Counted from the first letter of the stretch, positions 24,143-33,258 are shown. The stretch: DNA of 48,073 bases from Crocosphaera sp. (GCF_030064895.1 NZ_JASJEB010000122.1:1-48073); one strand, 5' to 3'. Notes: generated by a model from the letters alone, not told the origin. Numbers and translations: made by a program.

Positions 24143-24640
24143 CTATTGACTCTCTCTGCCGTAAACGGACAGAGATTCTTGGTTCAGCGACATACCTTTA
24201 AACTACCTATCCTTACGGAAATGCCTAAACCAAATACCCGTAGAACACTACTAAATATCGAGCTTAACTTAGATAGTCCCAGAGGGCTTGTCTCCTCAAG
24301 CGTACTAGAATATGAGTCTAGAGTTCTCCTGCGCCCCAGGATACTTTACTGAGATTAGTTTACTTTTCTGGTTTCGCTACTCGTTAAAGCGCATAGGTTT
24401 TTAGAGAGGTTGTTCGCTCCTCTGTTATCAGTGTCGCTTTACGTCGTAATCAAGGGTAGTACCGACGAATCCTACCTGCACTGAGCTAACTTGGCTTATT
24501 ATAGCATAATGCGGGACTGTGCGCCCTAAAGCGATGCAGCGCGGTCTTGGCGGTTCCCATCAAGGAGCGACTGCATCAAGACGGGCGGGGCTTGAACCCC
24601 TACTTTTTTGGTTAGCCCTCGCACTTTTACGGCGAGGTGG
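24143..24640 (-). mobile_element. Internally deleted IS200/IS605-type remnant
   Basis: On the minus strand a TnpB-like C terminus, MSLNQESLSVYGRESQ then TAG (24193-24143), is encoded inside a right-end hairpin made of CTCTGTCCGT/ACGGCAGAG. Upstream in the same orientation there is no intact reading frame, only about 450 bases of mixed composition with a promoter-like TATGCTATAATAA near 24500 and a GGGGTTCAAGCCCC hairpin near 24590 that could be the left end. I read it as a non-autonomous or decayed element that has lost most of tnpB. The left boundary is approximate. Confidence 0.5.
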
Positions 24641-24660
24641 CTAAACTTTTACATTTTTAC

Positions 24661-24733
24661 GGGCTTGGAGGGACTTGAACCCCCGACCTCGTGGTTCGTA
24701 GCCACGCGCTCTAATCCACTAAGCTACAAGCCC
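24661..24733 (-). tRNA. tRNA-Arg (anticodon ACG)
   Basis: A complete 73-base cloverleaf on the minus strand: acceptor GGGCTTG/CAAGCCC, D arm, anticodon stem CGTGG/CCACG with loop CTACGAA (anticodon ACG), T arm with GGTTCAAGTCC. CCA is not encoded, which is common in cyanobacteria. It reads CGN codons after A34-to-inosine editing. The IS remnant ends only about 20 bases from its 3' end. Confidence 0.97.
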
Positions 24734-24805
24734 TTGTCTTTCTCAACGATTAATTATCATAGCACAACCTCCAAACATTTAGCAACACCTAACCCAAAAA
24801 TAATT

Positions 24806-25177
24806 TTAATTTCCTTTGGAGGCCACAAGAACAACACCACAGACAATAAGTCCTAGACCAACAGCCTGATGGATGAAGATGTTTTCTTTGAATACAAAAT
24901 AACCAAATAAGACAGAAAAGACATAGATAATAGAAGCAGAAGGGCCGGCTACACTAAGGTTGACACGAGTTAATAAAAGAATATAAGCGATCGCCCCTAA
25001 CCCATAGCAAGCCAAACCTAATATTAGTTTTGGGGTCAAAAGAATATTAAGAATATGACTGACAGCATTACTTGCGTTCACCTTTCCTAATGAATTGGCT
25101 CCCATTTTCAGGAATAACTGTCCCATGGCGCTGGTTAGCACCGAAGCTAACAATAAACAAAACTCTTGAAAACCCAT
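24806..25177 (-). CDS. Small DMT-superfamily transporter (EmrE/EamA-like)
   Basis: 123 residues with four membrane helices: a first helix LLASVLTSAMGQLFLKMGAN, then ILGLACYGLGAIAYILLL, GPSASIIYVFSVLFGYFVF and VGLGLIVCGVVLVASKG. Length and layout fit the small multidrug resistance/ArnE-like half-size members of the drug/metabolite superfamily, which work as dimers. The Gln in the first helix (MGQLFLK) and the E-rich loop KENIF before the last helix are typical of the ArnE/EamA branch rather than EmrE itself, whose key Glu in helix 1 is not present. Substrate unknown. Confidence 0.8.
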   Translation of the reverse strand: MGFQEFCLLLASVLTSAMGQLFLKMGANSLGKVNASNAVSHILNILLTPKLILGLACYGLGAIAYILLLTRVNLSVAGPSASIIYVFSVLFGYFVFKENIFIHQAVGLGLIVCGVVLVASKGN

Positions 25178-25408
25178 AATACTTCCTATAGAAATATATA
25201 GTTTATCATAATGTCTGGGATGAACTCATATATTAGACAGTTAGGGAGTTTTTCTTAATTATTCTATCTTGATTTTCTTACAGGTTTTTGTTTTCTAGAA
25301 GGAACTCCATTGGCAAAAACATATTATTGTAGTATATTTTGACTCTGGAACTATCATTTTCTCTAACTTTATTATCAGTATTTTTGCTTAATTTCTTTTC
25401 AATCTCCG

Positions 25409-25437
25409 TTAGTTCTCTAAACTGATTAGAGAACTAA
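25409..25437. repeat. Perfect 12-bp inverted repeat
   Basis: TTAGTTCTCTAA (25409-25420) and TTAGAGAACTAA (25426-25437) are exact reverse complements with a five-base spacer. It lies in the 457-base stretch between the DMT transporter (read leftward) and psbK, which otherwise holds only the psbK terminator and AT-rich sequence. It could be an operator or a hairpin; no T-run follows. Confidence 0.7.
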
Positions 25438-25570
25438 TGATCTTATTTTGGGCAAAATGAGAATTGCTGGATGTAGAGAAAACGGCTTGGGTGATATTGC
25501 CCAGTTTGAGTGAGTTACTCAGTTGGCTTCGTGAGCAATAAAATGTGTGAGTTGATTTTATTTTCTGTAG

Positions 25571-25614
25571 AAAAAGCTCCCTCGTTAAGCGCCTAAGTCG
25601 CTATAACGGGGGAG
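25571..25614 (-). terminator. Terminator downstream of psbK
   Basis: CTCCCTCGTTA (25577-25587) pairs with TAACGGGGGAG (25604-25614), with one T-G wobble, and an inner AGCG/CGCT stem. On the minus strand the hairpin is followed by CTTTTTC. It begins about 20 bases after the psbK stop codon. Confidence 0.85.
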
Positions 25615-25634
25615 TGTCAAGGGCGAGTAAGAGT

Positions 25635-25772
25635 TTACTTAAAGCCCACTGCAGCTTGCCAAACGAAGGCTAAAGCCAAGAAAAATACAGGAATAACTGG
25701 TAATACGTCTACCAGGGGATCGAAAATTTGATAAGCTTCGGGTAATTTTGCTAAAAGGAATACAGCTTCCAT
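25635..25772 (-). CDS. psbK: Photosystem II reaction centre protein K
   Basis: A 45-residue frame: MEAVFLLA, then [20 protein letters not shown] and [16 protein letters not shown]. This is PsbK; the mature protein in cyanobacteria begins at the KLPEAY lysine after removal of an eight-residue leader, as here (K9). One membrane helix, thylakoid membrane, near CP43. The gene is single with a strong terminator behind it. Every expected motif is present. Confidence 0.97.
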   Translation of the reverse strand: MEAVFLLAKLPEAYQIFDPLVDVLPVIPVFFLALAFVWQAAVGFK

Positions 25773-25863
25773 CTGGTTATCTACCTTCCAAATTCTTTTA
25801 TATTATGGATTACACAACATCCTATCATAAACAGAGTAATTTCAAATAACTACAGAGAAGTAT

Positions 25864-25909
25864 CTTCCCACACCCCCCACACTCCCCCATCTTCCCACAC
25901 TCCCCCCTG
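25864..25909. repeat. Pyrimidine-rich C-A-C-T-C-C-C repeat
   Basis: TTCCCACACCCCCCACACTC and related CCCCATCTTCCCACACTCCC copies form a short imperfect tandem repeat between psbK and the metallo-hydrolase gene, ending eight bases before the hydrolase stop codon. Such repeats are frequent in cyanobacterial spacers. Confidence 0.55.
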
Positions 25910-25916
25910 TCTAAAA

Positions 25917-27581
25917 TTACTCATCCTCTTGTTTGGGTAGGGGTTCAAAGACAGGACAATAACCCTCTTGTGTCACCTTAAACCCATAAAGAGGGGATTG
26001 AGAATTCCAACAACGTTGACCCCGATAATGACAACAAGTTGAACAACAATCTAAATCATTAAATACCAGATCGCTTTTACTTTGGTTGAGCAACTCCCGT
26101 TGAGAAATACCTCGCAAAACCAACTCATCCCCTTGCCAACGAGCTTCAACAAGTCCCGTATCAGCAAAATAACGCCAGTGAGGATCATTAACAATGTTGT
26201 GGGGAAAAGTCAGAGTAATATTAGTTTCTAAATCATTTAATTCTCCCTCATAAACACCAGAAGCAGGAACTTCTGGTTGAATAAACTTATCCCCAATAGG
26301 CAGTTCTACTAAGCTTCCAGTGGATGGGAGATGAAGTTGATAACGATTTTGTAGCTCTTCCAAATTGGTTAAATCTCTTAAATTAACCGTTGAACCGTGA
26401 ACAAAAATAATATGTTGCGGTCGTAAATTATGAATTAATTGAGTGGTATTGCGTCCATCGCTGTGTTCAGCCAAAACATAAGACTCGCTATGAATAGAAA
26501 CCCGTTCCATCAAAGCCATAATTTCTGGTGATTCGAGAGTTTGTCCCTCATTAGGAGAAGCCGGGAATAAGACCACCCATAACCCAGATAATAAATAACC
26601 TTCGTCGTAAAGGGTGGTTAAATCATCCGTTAAGACAATGCAGGAACTTTGTCCAATTTTTCCCCGTTGTTGGGGGGTCAAACGACGTAAACGTGGACAG
26701 ATACGCTCATCCCAAAAAAGAGGTTGATGCTTGGCGAAATTTTGTACCGATAAAGGAAATTCTGCAAGTAAATCTAAATAGCGATCGCAAGCGTTGGCCA
26801 CATCTCCATCCACCCAAATATCCAAGTCTCGACCTGTAAATTGATGATGAGAACGCAATAATTTTAAAATTTCTTGTCCTAATCCCAAGCTAGGCACTGG
26901 CAAAACTACACTATAACCATGGGTCAAACACTCATGAATACGCTGCATGAGTTGTTTTTCTTGTTGACGACGGTGGGGATGGCGAATAGTCCCGTAAGAG
27001 CCTTCAATAATCAAAATATCAGGAGATAAACCCCGTAAAGCTTCGATAGAAAGTCCTTCGACCAATTGGAGATTAGATAAATAAAAGTCTCCTGTGTACA
27101 GTAATTTATAGGTTCGCTGGACAGTGCTATAATTCAAGAGAATGGACGCGGCCCCTGGTAAATGACCCGAGGGAAATAATTGTACCGTTAAATCATCAAA
27201 TAACTGCAAAGGTTTTTCCCAGGATAACCCCTGACAAAAATTAGCGGTCTTGGGGGGATTTTTTTCAGGCCAATTGAGGGGCAGTAGGTGTTTGGTGACT
27301 TGACTAGCATAGATAGGCAAACTGGGGAAAGCTTCGTGAAGTGCTTTTAACCCTCTAGCATGATCACCGTGAGCATGACTACAAAAGACCGCATCCACTG
27401 GGGGTTGAGGTTGATTAACTAAAGGGGTGAGATCCCCTAGACCACAATCCAGTAAGATACGATAGGGGCCTAGTTGTACTTCTAGACAAACCCCTTGATC
27501 ATCATGACCCACTCCGTAGGGTAAACAGGCCAGACGGGTTCGTGGATGCTCAGCTTTAGGAGAAATTTGACTCATAGACAC
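25917..27581 (-). CDS. Metallo-beta-lactamase/beta-CASP family hydrolase
   Basis: 554 residues. The metal-binding motif H69-A-H71-G-D73-H74 lies in CSHAHGDHARGL, and the beta-CASP insert shows IIEGSYGTIRHPHRRQQEKQ, GYSVVLPVPSLGLGQEI and later YVLAEHSDGRNTTQLI with the family histidine HSDGR plus VHGS. This combination is that of RNA- or DNA-processing beta-CASP nucleases. A C-terminal cysteine-rich segment (DCCSTCCHYRGQRC, then YCPVF) may hold an extra metal site; I do not know it from RNase J. It is distinct from RNase J by length and tail. Cyanobacterial relatives are usually annotated only as MBL-fold hydrolase. Confidence 0.88.
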   Translation of the reverse strand: MSMSQISPKAEHPRTRLACLPYGVGHDDQGVCLEVQLGPYRILLDCGLGDLTPLVNQPQPPVDAVFCSHAHGDHARGLKALHEAFPSLPIYASQVTKHLLPLNWPEKNPPKTANFCQGLSWEKPLQLFDDLTVQLFPSGHLPGAASILLNYSTVQRTYKLLYTGDFYLSNLQLVEGLSIEALRGLSPDILIIEGSYGTIRHPHRRQQEKQLMQRIHECLTHGYSVVLPVPSLGLGQEILKLLRSHHQFTGRDLDIWVDGDVANACDRYLDLLAEFPLSVQNFAKHQPLFWDERICPRLRRLTPQQRGKIGQSSCIVLTDDLTTLYDEGYLLSGLWVVLFPASPNEGQTLESPEIMALMERVSIHSESYVLAEHSDGRNTTQLIHNLRPQHIIFVHGSTVNLRDLTNLEELQNRYQLHLPSTGSLVELPIGDKFIQPEVPASGVYEGELNDLETNITLTFPHNIVNDPHWRYFADTGLVEARWQGDELVLRGISQRELLNQSKSDLVFNDLDCCSTCCHYRGQRCWNSQSPLYGFKVTQEGYCPVFEPLPKQEDE

Positions 27582-27675
27582 TTAGTTTCAGCCCTTAAGA
27601 GGACTTAATTAGCATCAAAGATAACAAAGTCTTTTAATTGTATCGAATTTTCTTCCAATTATCGAAAAATTGCGT

Positions 27676-28977
27676 TTAACGCTGATCATTATCTTCTTCT
27701 CTCAATCGTAAATTAATCGCATCGGCACTGGCAGGAAACCCTTCTGCTAGGGCTAAAATTTCTAAGACATTGGCTAAATTTTTTAGGGCAGTGGGAGAAT
27801 ATTCGATGAGATGGGAGGGTTTGAGAAACGTTTCCACTCGTACCGAAGAGGCGTAACGAATTAAGCCAGAAGGTGGCAAAATTACGCCTCCATGACCTAA
27901 ATAATCACCGATGGCTTTTGGGGTCATCTGGCCAATGAAAAGGCTACCCACAGACCGAATTTTCTCCACTACATCCCAAGGTTCACCTAGGGTTAAGACT
28001 AAATAATGAGGTCCAAATTGGTTGGTAAGATTAATTGCTTGTTCTAGGGAGTCTACTAGGGCAATTAAGCCATAATGGGCGATCGCTTTTTCGGATAAAA
28101 TACCGTGGACGTTATCTTGTAATTTTTCTTGGACTTTGCTTTGAATTTTTTTGGCCAAACTTAAATCCGTTGTTAGCACAACTACTGCGCTACTGGGATC
28201 TTGTTCCACTTGGGCTAATAAGTCGGCTGCGATCTGGTTTGGGTTGGCAGTTCGATCTGCAATAATAAATAATTCTGAGGCATCTACGGGGGTATCGCTG
28301 TTGACAGTACCATAGACCATGCGTTTAGCTAAAATTACATCTAGTCCTCCGGTTCCTGTTATGACATCTACTTTGGGAATAGTTTGGGTTCCGTAGGCTA
28401 AAGCGGCAATAGCTTGGGCCCCTCCTAAGCGGTAAACTTGGTTAACTCCACTTACTTGTGCTGCGACTAAGATATCGGGGGGAACTTTGCCGGTTTCATC
28501 GGGGGGACTAACAAGGATAATTTCTGGGACTTTGGCAATTTTTGCGGGTAGGGTTTGCATCAACACTCGACTGATGGGGGAACCCTGATCCCAGTCCACA
28601 TAAATACCGGCGCGTTGGACAGGAGTGTAACGTTTGCCAATTACTACGTCGTCGTCTTCAAATTTTACCCAAGGTTTGGGCAGTTGTTGTCCATAGAAGC
28701 TTTCTAGTTTTTGACTGATGGTTTGGATAGCATCGAGTAATTCTTTGGAAATTTTTTGATAAGCTGCGTCTAAGTCGGAACCGCTAACCTTGAGATTGGT
28801 AGGAGTTGTGAGTGTTTCAAATGGTGCAAATAGTCCTTGATCTCCTTGGTGTTTAATCCTCTCAAGAATTTCTGCCACAGCAACTTCTTTTGCTTGAATC
28901 TCGTCTCGATAGGGGCGATCGCTGATTCTTTGCAATTCTGTATTTATCTCAGCTGACTGGGTGATGATTCGCAGCAT
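27676..28977 (-). CDS. hisD: Histidinol dehydrogenase family protein with altered active site
   Basis: 433 residues, alignable with HisD along its length (VQRAGIYVD, VYRLGGAQAIAALAYGT, DLLAQVEQDP, GDYLGHGG, ALAEGF). HisD makes histidine from histidinol in two NAD steps. Key residues differ. The catalytic Glu-His pair (A-P-E-H-L in canonical enzymes) is G-P-H-Y-L at 322-326. The zinc-ligand His of Q-A-E-H-D-P is Gln (V-E-Q-D-P). The late zinc-ligand His of A-E-G-L-x-x-H is absent (EGFPASADA). The G-P-G-N-x-Y-V motif reads GTGGLDV. Only the Gln and Asp ligands seem kept. I infer a paralogue without normal HisD activity; a second, canonical hisD is expected elsewhere. Confidence 0.9.
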   Translation of the reverse strand: MLRIITQSAEINTELQRISDRPYRDEIQAKEVAVAEILERIKHQGDQGLFAPFETLTTPTNLKVSGSDLDAAYQKISKELLDAIQTISQKLESFYGQQLPKPWVKFEDDDVVIGKRYTPVQRAGIYVDWDQGSPISRVLMQTLPAKIAKVPEIILVSPPDETGKVPPDILVAAQVSGVNQVYRLGGAQAIAALAYGTQTIPKVDVITGTGGLDVILAKRMVYGTVNSDTPVDASELFIIADRTANPNQIAADLLAQVEQDPSSAVVVLTTDLSLAKKIQSKVQEKLQDNVHGILSEKAIAHYGLIALVDSLEQAINLTNQFGPHYLVLTLGEPWDVVEKIRSVGSLFIGQMTPKAIGDYLGHGGVILPPSGLIRYASSVRVETFLKPSHLIEYSPTALKNLANVLEILALAEGFPASADAINLRLREEDNDQR

Positions 28978-29149
28978 GGAGTTTTATCACTTTGCTAGAG
29001 TCGCACTTGCGAGAATAAACAATCTTTTTCTACTCACACTCGATCTAGAAATTTGCTTCTAACCTTGGAGAGACTATTGTTAATCCGTTCCTTATCTAGC
29101 TTACCTTGTATTTTTGAAATTGTAGTCAATTGCTATATCAGATAAGACA

Positions 29150-29169
29150 AGGTGGGACATGGCCCACCT
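29150..29169 (-). terminator. Hairpin after flv3
   Basis: AGGTGGG (29150-29156) pairs with CCCACCT (29163-29169) across six bases, eight bases beyond the flv3 stop. The strand lacks a clean T-run, so it may be a weak terminator. Confidence 0.5.
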
Positions 29170-29176
29170 CATGAGT

Positions 29177-30904
29177 TTAATAATAGTTACCAACTTTTCG
29201 GCGATGAATAGCGGTTAAACCATCGGGGTTAGAGACTCGTCCATTGGTTACTTTGCTATAAACGATCCAATGATCACTACATTCCATACGACTGACAACT
29301 TCGCATTCCAAATAGGCTAAAGCATCGACTAAAATAGGTGATCCGTTGTTAGCTGTTTGAACATTTACTCCTTCAAAGCGATCGGCCCCGGGGGGAAATC
29401 TTTTGAGGAAATGCTTCATCAGAGGTTGATATTTGCCTTCTTCGAGGATGTTTAAAACAAAGCTATCTCCCACCTGCATTAAGGACTCGATCGCCCGATC
29501 TTTGGCTACAGCAACGGTAAACCCTGGGGGTTCAAAACTCGCTTGTGTTACCCAAGAGGCTAACATGGCCCCGTTGAGTTCTCCTTTGTTAGCGGTTAGG
29601 ATATATAAACCGCTACTGATACGACCGATGGCTTTATCTAAGTCGCTATCTAAGGACTTCCGTTGCTTGACTTTACGATCTTGGGTTAAGCTTTGTCCTA
29701 AGTCTACTCCGGCTTCCTCACAGAGTTGATAAATGGCTTCTGTGGGGGTATCTTTAACCCGAATGGGGTTAAACCCTTTGCTTAAACCTGCTTCTCGAAA
29801 TTTGATTAATAAGGGGTCAATGGGTTCGTCGTTGCCACCATAAGACTCGAACATACCAATATATTGCTTATTTTTGGCGGCGGCAAGAATGGTTCCGATG
29901 TTACTGGTGGTTTCGCTGCTGTGACTGCCTTCTAGGGGCGGCATCCCGATCACTAAACCGGTGGAACGACTGACTATCTCGTGGACATCTTGAGCATCAG
30001 CAGATTTTAGATCCACCATTTCCACAGCTACTCCGGCCTTAGTAATACCTTTAGCAATGGCTTGGGAGATGCGATCGCTGTACCCATAATCAGAAATATA
30101 AAAGACAGCAACGCTTTTATCGGCTTTGCTTTGTTCCTCGCTCCAGGTACGATACCGTTCTACCAATTCATGGACATTGTAGCGCAACAGTGGACCGTGA
30201 CCATTGGCAACGGTGGCAATATTGCCTAATTTATCCATGCGTTTCATGGCAGAAAGAACGGATCTCGCGTTTGGACCCATTAAACATTCATAATAGAAAT
30301 GATAGTCTGGGGCGATCTCGTCTAAATGTTCGTCATAAAGTAGATCGGAACAATAGTGCATCCCAAAGACATCACAGGTGAACAAGGTTTCTGTGCCTTT
30401 GTCGTAGGTTAAAATGGTGTCGGGCCAATGTAAATTGGGCGCGCTGACAAATTCTAAAACATGACCTTTTCCTAAGTCTAAGGATTGACCACTTTTGACT
30501 AAAATGCGTTCAAAAGGTTGATGGATGAAGTCTTCTAGAAACTGAATAGCTACTTTGGCTCCGACTATGGTTGCTTGGGGAGCTAGTTCTAAGATATCTT
30601 TAACCAAACCACTATGATCTGGTTCGGTGTGACTAATTACTAAATAATCGATGGTTTTGGGGTCAATTAGTCCTGTTAGGGTATCGATATATAGTTGACG
30701 GAATTTAGCGTGGGAAGTGTCTATTAAGGCGACTTTTTCACCCCGAATGATATAGGAGTTATAGGTGGTTCCATTTTGCAGTCCAAACTCGATATCAAAG
30801 CGATCGCGGTCCCAGTCTAAGGATCTGATAGTGGTGGTATTTTCAGCAATATCACCTGTTTGTATGCTTAAACGCTTTTCTGTTTTGATGGGAGTTGCAA
30901 CCAT
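29177..30904 (-). CDS. flv3: Flavodiiron protein Flv3-type (diflavin flavoprotein)
   Basis: 575 residues in three parts: metallo-beta-lactamase-like diiron domain (1-250), flavodoxin-like FMN domain (about 265-405) and a C-terminal flavin-reductase domain (about 425-575) that only photosynthetic flavodiiron proteins have. The diiron ligands are all canonical: H92, E94, D96, H97 (SHTEPDHSG), H159, D178 and H236. That assigns it to the Flv3/Flv4 type rather than Flv1/Flv2, and the N terminus (RLSIQT, IRSLDWDRDRFDIEFGLQNG) matches Flv3. With Flv1 it reduces O2 to water downstream of photosystem I under changing light. Flv1 is not in this window. Confidence 0.93.
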   Translation of the reverse strand: MVATPIKTEKRLSIQTGDIAENTTTIRSLDWDRDRFDIEFGLQNGTTYNSYIIRGEKVALIDTSHAKFRQLYIDTLTGLIDPKTIDYLVISHTEPDHSGLVKDILELAPQATIVGAKVAIQFLEDFIHQPFERILVKSGQSLDLGKGHVLEFVSAPNLHWPDTILTYDKGTETLFTCDVFGMHYCSDLLYDEHLDEIAPDYHFYYECLMGPNARSVLSAMKRMDKLGNIATVANGHGPLLRYNVHELVERYRTWSEEQSKADKSVAVFYISDYGYSDRISQAIAKGITKAGVAVEMVDLKSADAQDVHEIVSRSTGLVIGMPPLEGSHSSETTSNIGTILAAAKNKQYIGMFESYGGNDEPIDPLLIKFREAGLSKGFNPIRVKDTPTEAIYQLCEEAGVDLGQSLTQDRKVKQRKSLDSDLDKAIGRISSGLYILTANKGELNGAMLASWVTQASFEPPGFTVAVAKDRAIESLMQVGDSFVLNILEEGKYQPLMKHFLKRFPPGADRFEGVNVQTANNGSPILVDALAYLECEVVSRMECSDHWIVYSKVTNGRVSNPDGLTAIHRRKVGNYY

Positions 30905-31110
30905 ATACCTCTCCGTATAATATTTTCATTATTTGTTTATATTGTGACACGCTTCTTTGATAATGTGACTTGAAATTACTTATGGAAAGGGTAAAATTTT
31001 TAAAATTTAATTTCTTTCCAAACTCCCTCAAACGGAAATATTTAAAACTCTGCCAACATCTTTGTCAAATGGGAAAAAATCGGTTAAAATCTGTTTAATT
31101 TTATATTTAT

Positions 31111-32913
31111 ATGAGAATTATGAGTGATATTGTTCTTGATGTATCTAATCTCCGTATTGAATTTCCTTTACAAGGAAAACCTAATAAAGTAGCAGTAAAT
31201 AATGTTAATTTTCAACTCAAAAGAGGTGACATTTTAGGCATTGTTGGGGAGTCAGGATCGGGAAAATCTGTGACTTCTTTAGCTATTATGGGTTTAATTC
31301 AAAATCCTGGCAAAATTGCTCAAGAAAGTAGTATTAAATATTATCAGTCTCCAGAAGATACGCTGGAATTAACGAGATTAGAATCATCACAATGGACAAA
31401 ATATCGTGGTAAGGAAATTGCTATGATCTTTCAAGAACCTATGAGTGCTTTTAACCCTGTTTATACTATAGGTTATCAATTAACTGAAGCGATTAAACTG
31501 CATCAAAATGTAACTCAAGAAAATGCGAATCAAGAAGCAATTAATCTCTTAAAAAGTGTCAGAGTTTTAAAGCAAACCTGTCCCGATAAACAAGCAACAG
31601 CTTATTTAAAAAGATATCCTCATGAACTATCTGGGGGACAATTACAACGGGTTATGATTGCCATGGCCATCTCTTGTAATCCTACTATTTTAATTGCTGA
31701 TGAACCGACAACAGCTTTAGATGTAACGGTTCAAAAGGGAATTTTAGAGTTATTAAAAGGTCTTTGTCAAGATAAAAATATTGCCATGATTTTTATTTCC
31801 CATGATTTGGGAGTTATTAATGAAGTGGCTGATAATATCTTAGTTATGTATCAAGGGGAAGTGGTTGAAAAAGGAACAAAAGAACAACTACTTTATTCCC
31901 CTCAAGATCCCTACACAAAAGGATTATTAGCTTGTCGTCCTCCCCTCCATATCAAAGTGGATAAATTACCCACTATTGCTGATTTTTTGCAAGATAATAA
32001 CGTCCCAGAATCATCTCAAGAAAGCGATTTAATTTATCAAATTATTCCTCATAATGAAATCGAAGCGAGAACAAAGGACGCACAAGAAAAGAAAGTTTTA
32101 TTATCAGTAGAAAAGTTAAATGTTGAGTTCGGTAAATCAGGATTTTTGGGACTAAAATCCAATAAATTTACAGCAGTTAATAATATTAGTTTTGAAGTTT
32201 TTGCCGGAGAAACATTAGGATTAGTGGGAGAATCAGGCTGTGGAAAATCAACTTTAGCCAAGACAATTCTCAGACTAATTACAGCAGTAAATGGCAAAAT
32301 ATCCTTTGAAAAATACGAAATTTCCAAAAAATCTATGAGCAATAAATGGTTGCGAAACTTGAGAAAAAATATGCAAATTGTCTTCCAAAATCCCTATAAT
32401 TCTCTCAACCCCAGATTAACAGTAGGACAAGCCATTGCTGAACCTATGATTATTCATCAAACCCAAACTAATAGTAAGCAAAGAAACGAGATTGTAGAAG
32501 CTTTATTAAACTTAGTAGGCTTAGATATAGACAGTTTCAATCGCTATCCTCACGAATTTTCTGGAGGACAAAGACAAAGAATTTGTATCGCCCGCGCTTT
32601 AGCATTAAATCCCCGTTTTTTAATTTGCGATGAATCAGTTTCTGCCTTAGATGTATCCGTACAAGCACAAGTCTTGAACCTGTTAAAAGACTTACAAAAA
32701 AAACTAAAACTTACCTGTATTTTTATCTCTCATGACTTAAGTGTTGTCCGGTTTATGAGCGATCGAATTATGGTAATGAATCAAGGTGAAATTGTGGAAA
32801 TAGGAGACGCAGAACACATTATTAATAATCCCCAAGAAGACTATACTAAAAATCTCCTTAATTCCATTCCCCAATTCCCAGAATCCCTGGATTGGACTTC
32901 TGTTAAAAGATAA
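31111..32913 (+). CDS. ABC transporter protein with two fused ATPase domains (DppD-DppF/YejF type)
   Basis: 600 residues. The two nucleotide-binding domains are complete: domain 1 has Walker A GESGSGKS at 46-53, SGGQ at 174-177 and IADEPTTALDV; domain 2 has GESGCGKS at 373-380, SGGQ at 484-487 and CDESVSALDV. The oligopeptide/nickel-type C-terminal signature (YSPQDPYTKGLL, then NNPQEDYTKNLL) follows each domain. It energises uptake of peptides or related compounds with permeases and a binding protein encoded elsewhere. The ATG at 31120 (MSDIVLD) is an alternative start. No permease gene is nearby. Confidence 0.93.
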   Translation: MRIMSDIVLDVSNLRIEFPLQGKPNKVAVNNVNFQLKRGDILGIVGESGSGKSVTSLAIMGLIQNPGKIAQESSIKYYQSPEDTLELTRLESSQWTKYRGKEIAMIFQEPMSAFNPVYTIGYQLTEAIKLHQNVTQENANQEAINLLKSVRVLKQTCPDKQATAYLKRYPHELSGGQLQRVMIAMAISCNPTILIADEPTTALDVTVQKGILELLKGLCQDKNIAMIFISHDLGVINEVADNILVMYQGEVVEKGTKEQLLYSPQDPYTKGLLACRPPLHIKVDKLPTIADFLQDNNVPESSQESDLIYQIIPHNEIEARTKDAQEKKVLLSVEKLNVEFGKSGFLGLKSNKFTAVNNISFEVFAGETLGLVGESGCGKSTLAKTILRLITAVNGKISFEKYEISKKSMSNKWLRNLRKNMQIVFQNPYNSLNPRLTVGQAIAEPMIIHQTQTNSKQRNEIVEALLNLVGLDIDSFNRYPHEFSGGQRQRICIARALALNPRFLICDESVSALDVSVQAQVLNLLKDLQKKLKLTCIFISHDLSVVRFMSDRIMVMNQGEIVEIGDAEHIINNPQEDYTKNLLNSIPQFPESLDWTSVKR

Positions 32914-32946
32914 AAGAGTGGTGTGGTGGCCACCCTTATACATAAG

Positions 32947-33258
32947 CTAAGGTTTCAATAATAAGGCCGGTAATCTGACAACTGCGGTAACTATTCCCCC
33001 GATAACGGCACTAATACCACCGACAATTAAGGGGAGGATAAGAGAACGAAACCCTTTTAAGTCTGATACTTCTTTAACTAGGGTATCCTGGGTTTTTTCT
33101 ACTCTTTCTAACCGTTTTTCCATTCCCTTGAGTTCCGTTTCAACTGCTGTCAGCTTAACTTTAATGTCTCCTATCTCTTCTGATTGCTTGTCTAGCTTGT
33201 CCTCAATCCTTGTTAGGATGTCTGCTAGATCATACCTAACTGTAACTGGTTCATTCAT
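32947..33258 (-). CDS. Small coiled-coil protein with C-terminal membrane anchor
   Basis: 103 residues: a heptad-rich coiled coil (LTRIEDKLDKQSEEIGDIKV to VEKTQDTLVKEVSDLKG, residues 14-70) and one C-terminal hydrophobic segment (LILPLIVGGISAVIGGIVTAV). This tail-anchored layout is found in many small cyanobacterial proteins without known function. The gene is convergent with the ABC ATPase and stands alone. A hairpin-forming GTCCC...GGGAC element near 33293-33317 lies in its upstream region. Confidence 0.72.
   Translation of the reverse strand: MNEPVTVRYDLADILTRIEDKLDKQSEEIGDIKVKLTAVETELKGMEKRLERVEKTQDTLVKEVSDLKGFRSLILPLIVGGISAVIGGIVTAVVRLPALLLKP

Noticed and set aside
24146-24352. 68-aa plus-strand frame
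   Set aside because: It is antisense to the TnpB-like tail and has no ribosome-binding site or protein-like pattern.
24580-24650. A second tRNA or tmRNA 3' end, because GGGGTTCAAGCCCC looks like a T arm
   Set aside because: No matching acceptor stem, D arm or anticodon arm can be drawn on either strand; it fits better as an IS end hairpin.
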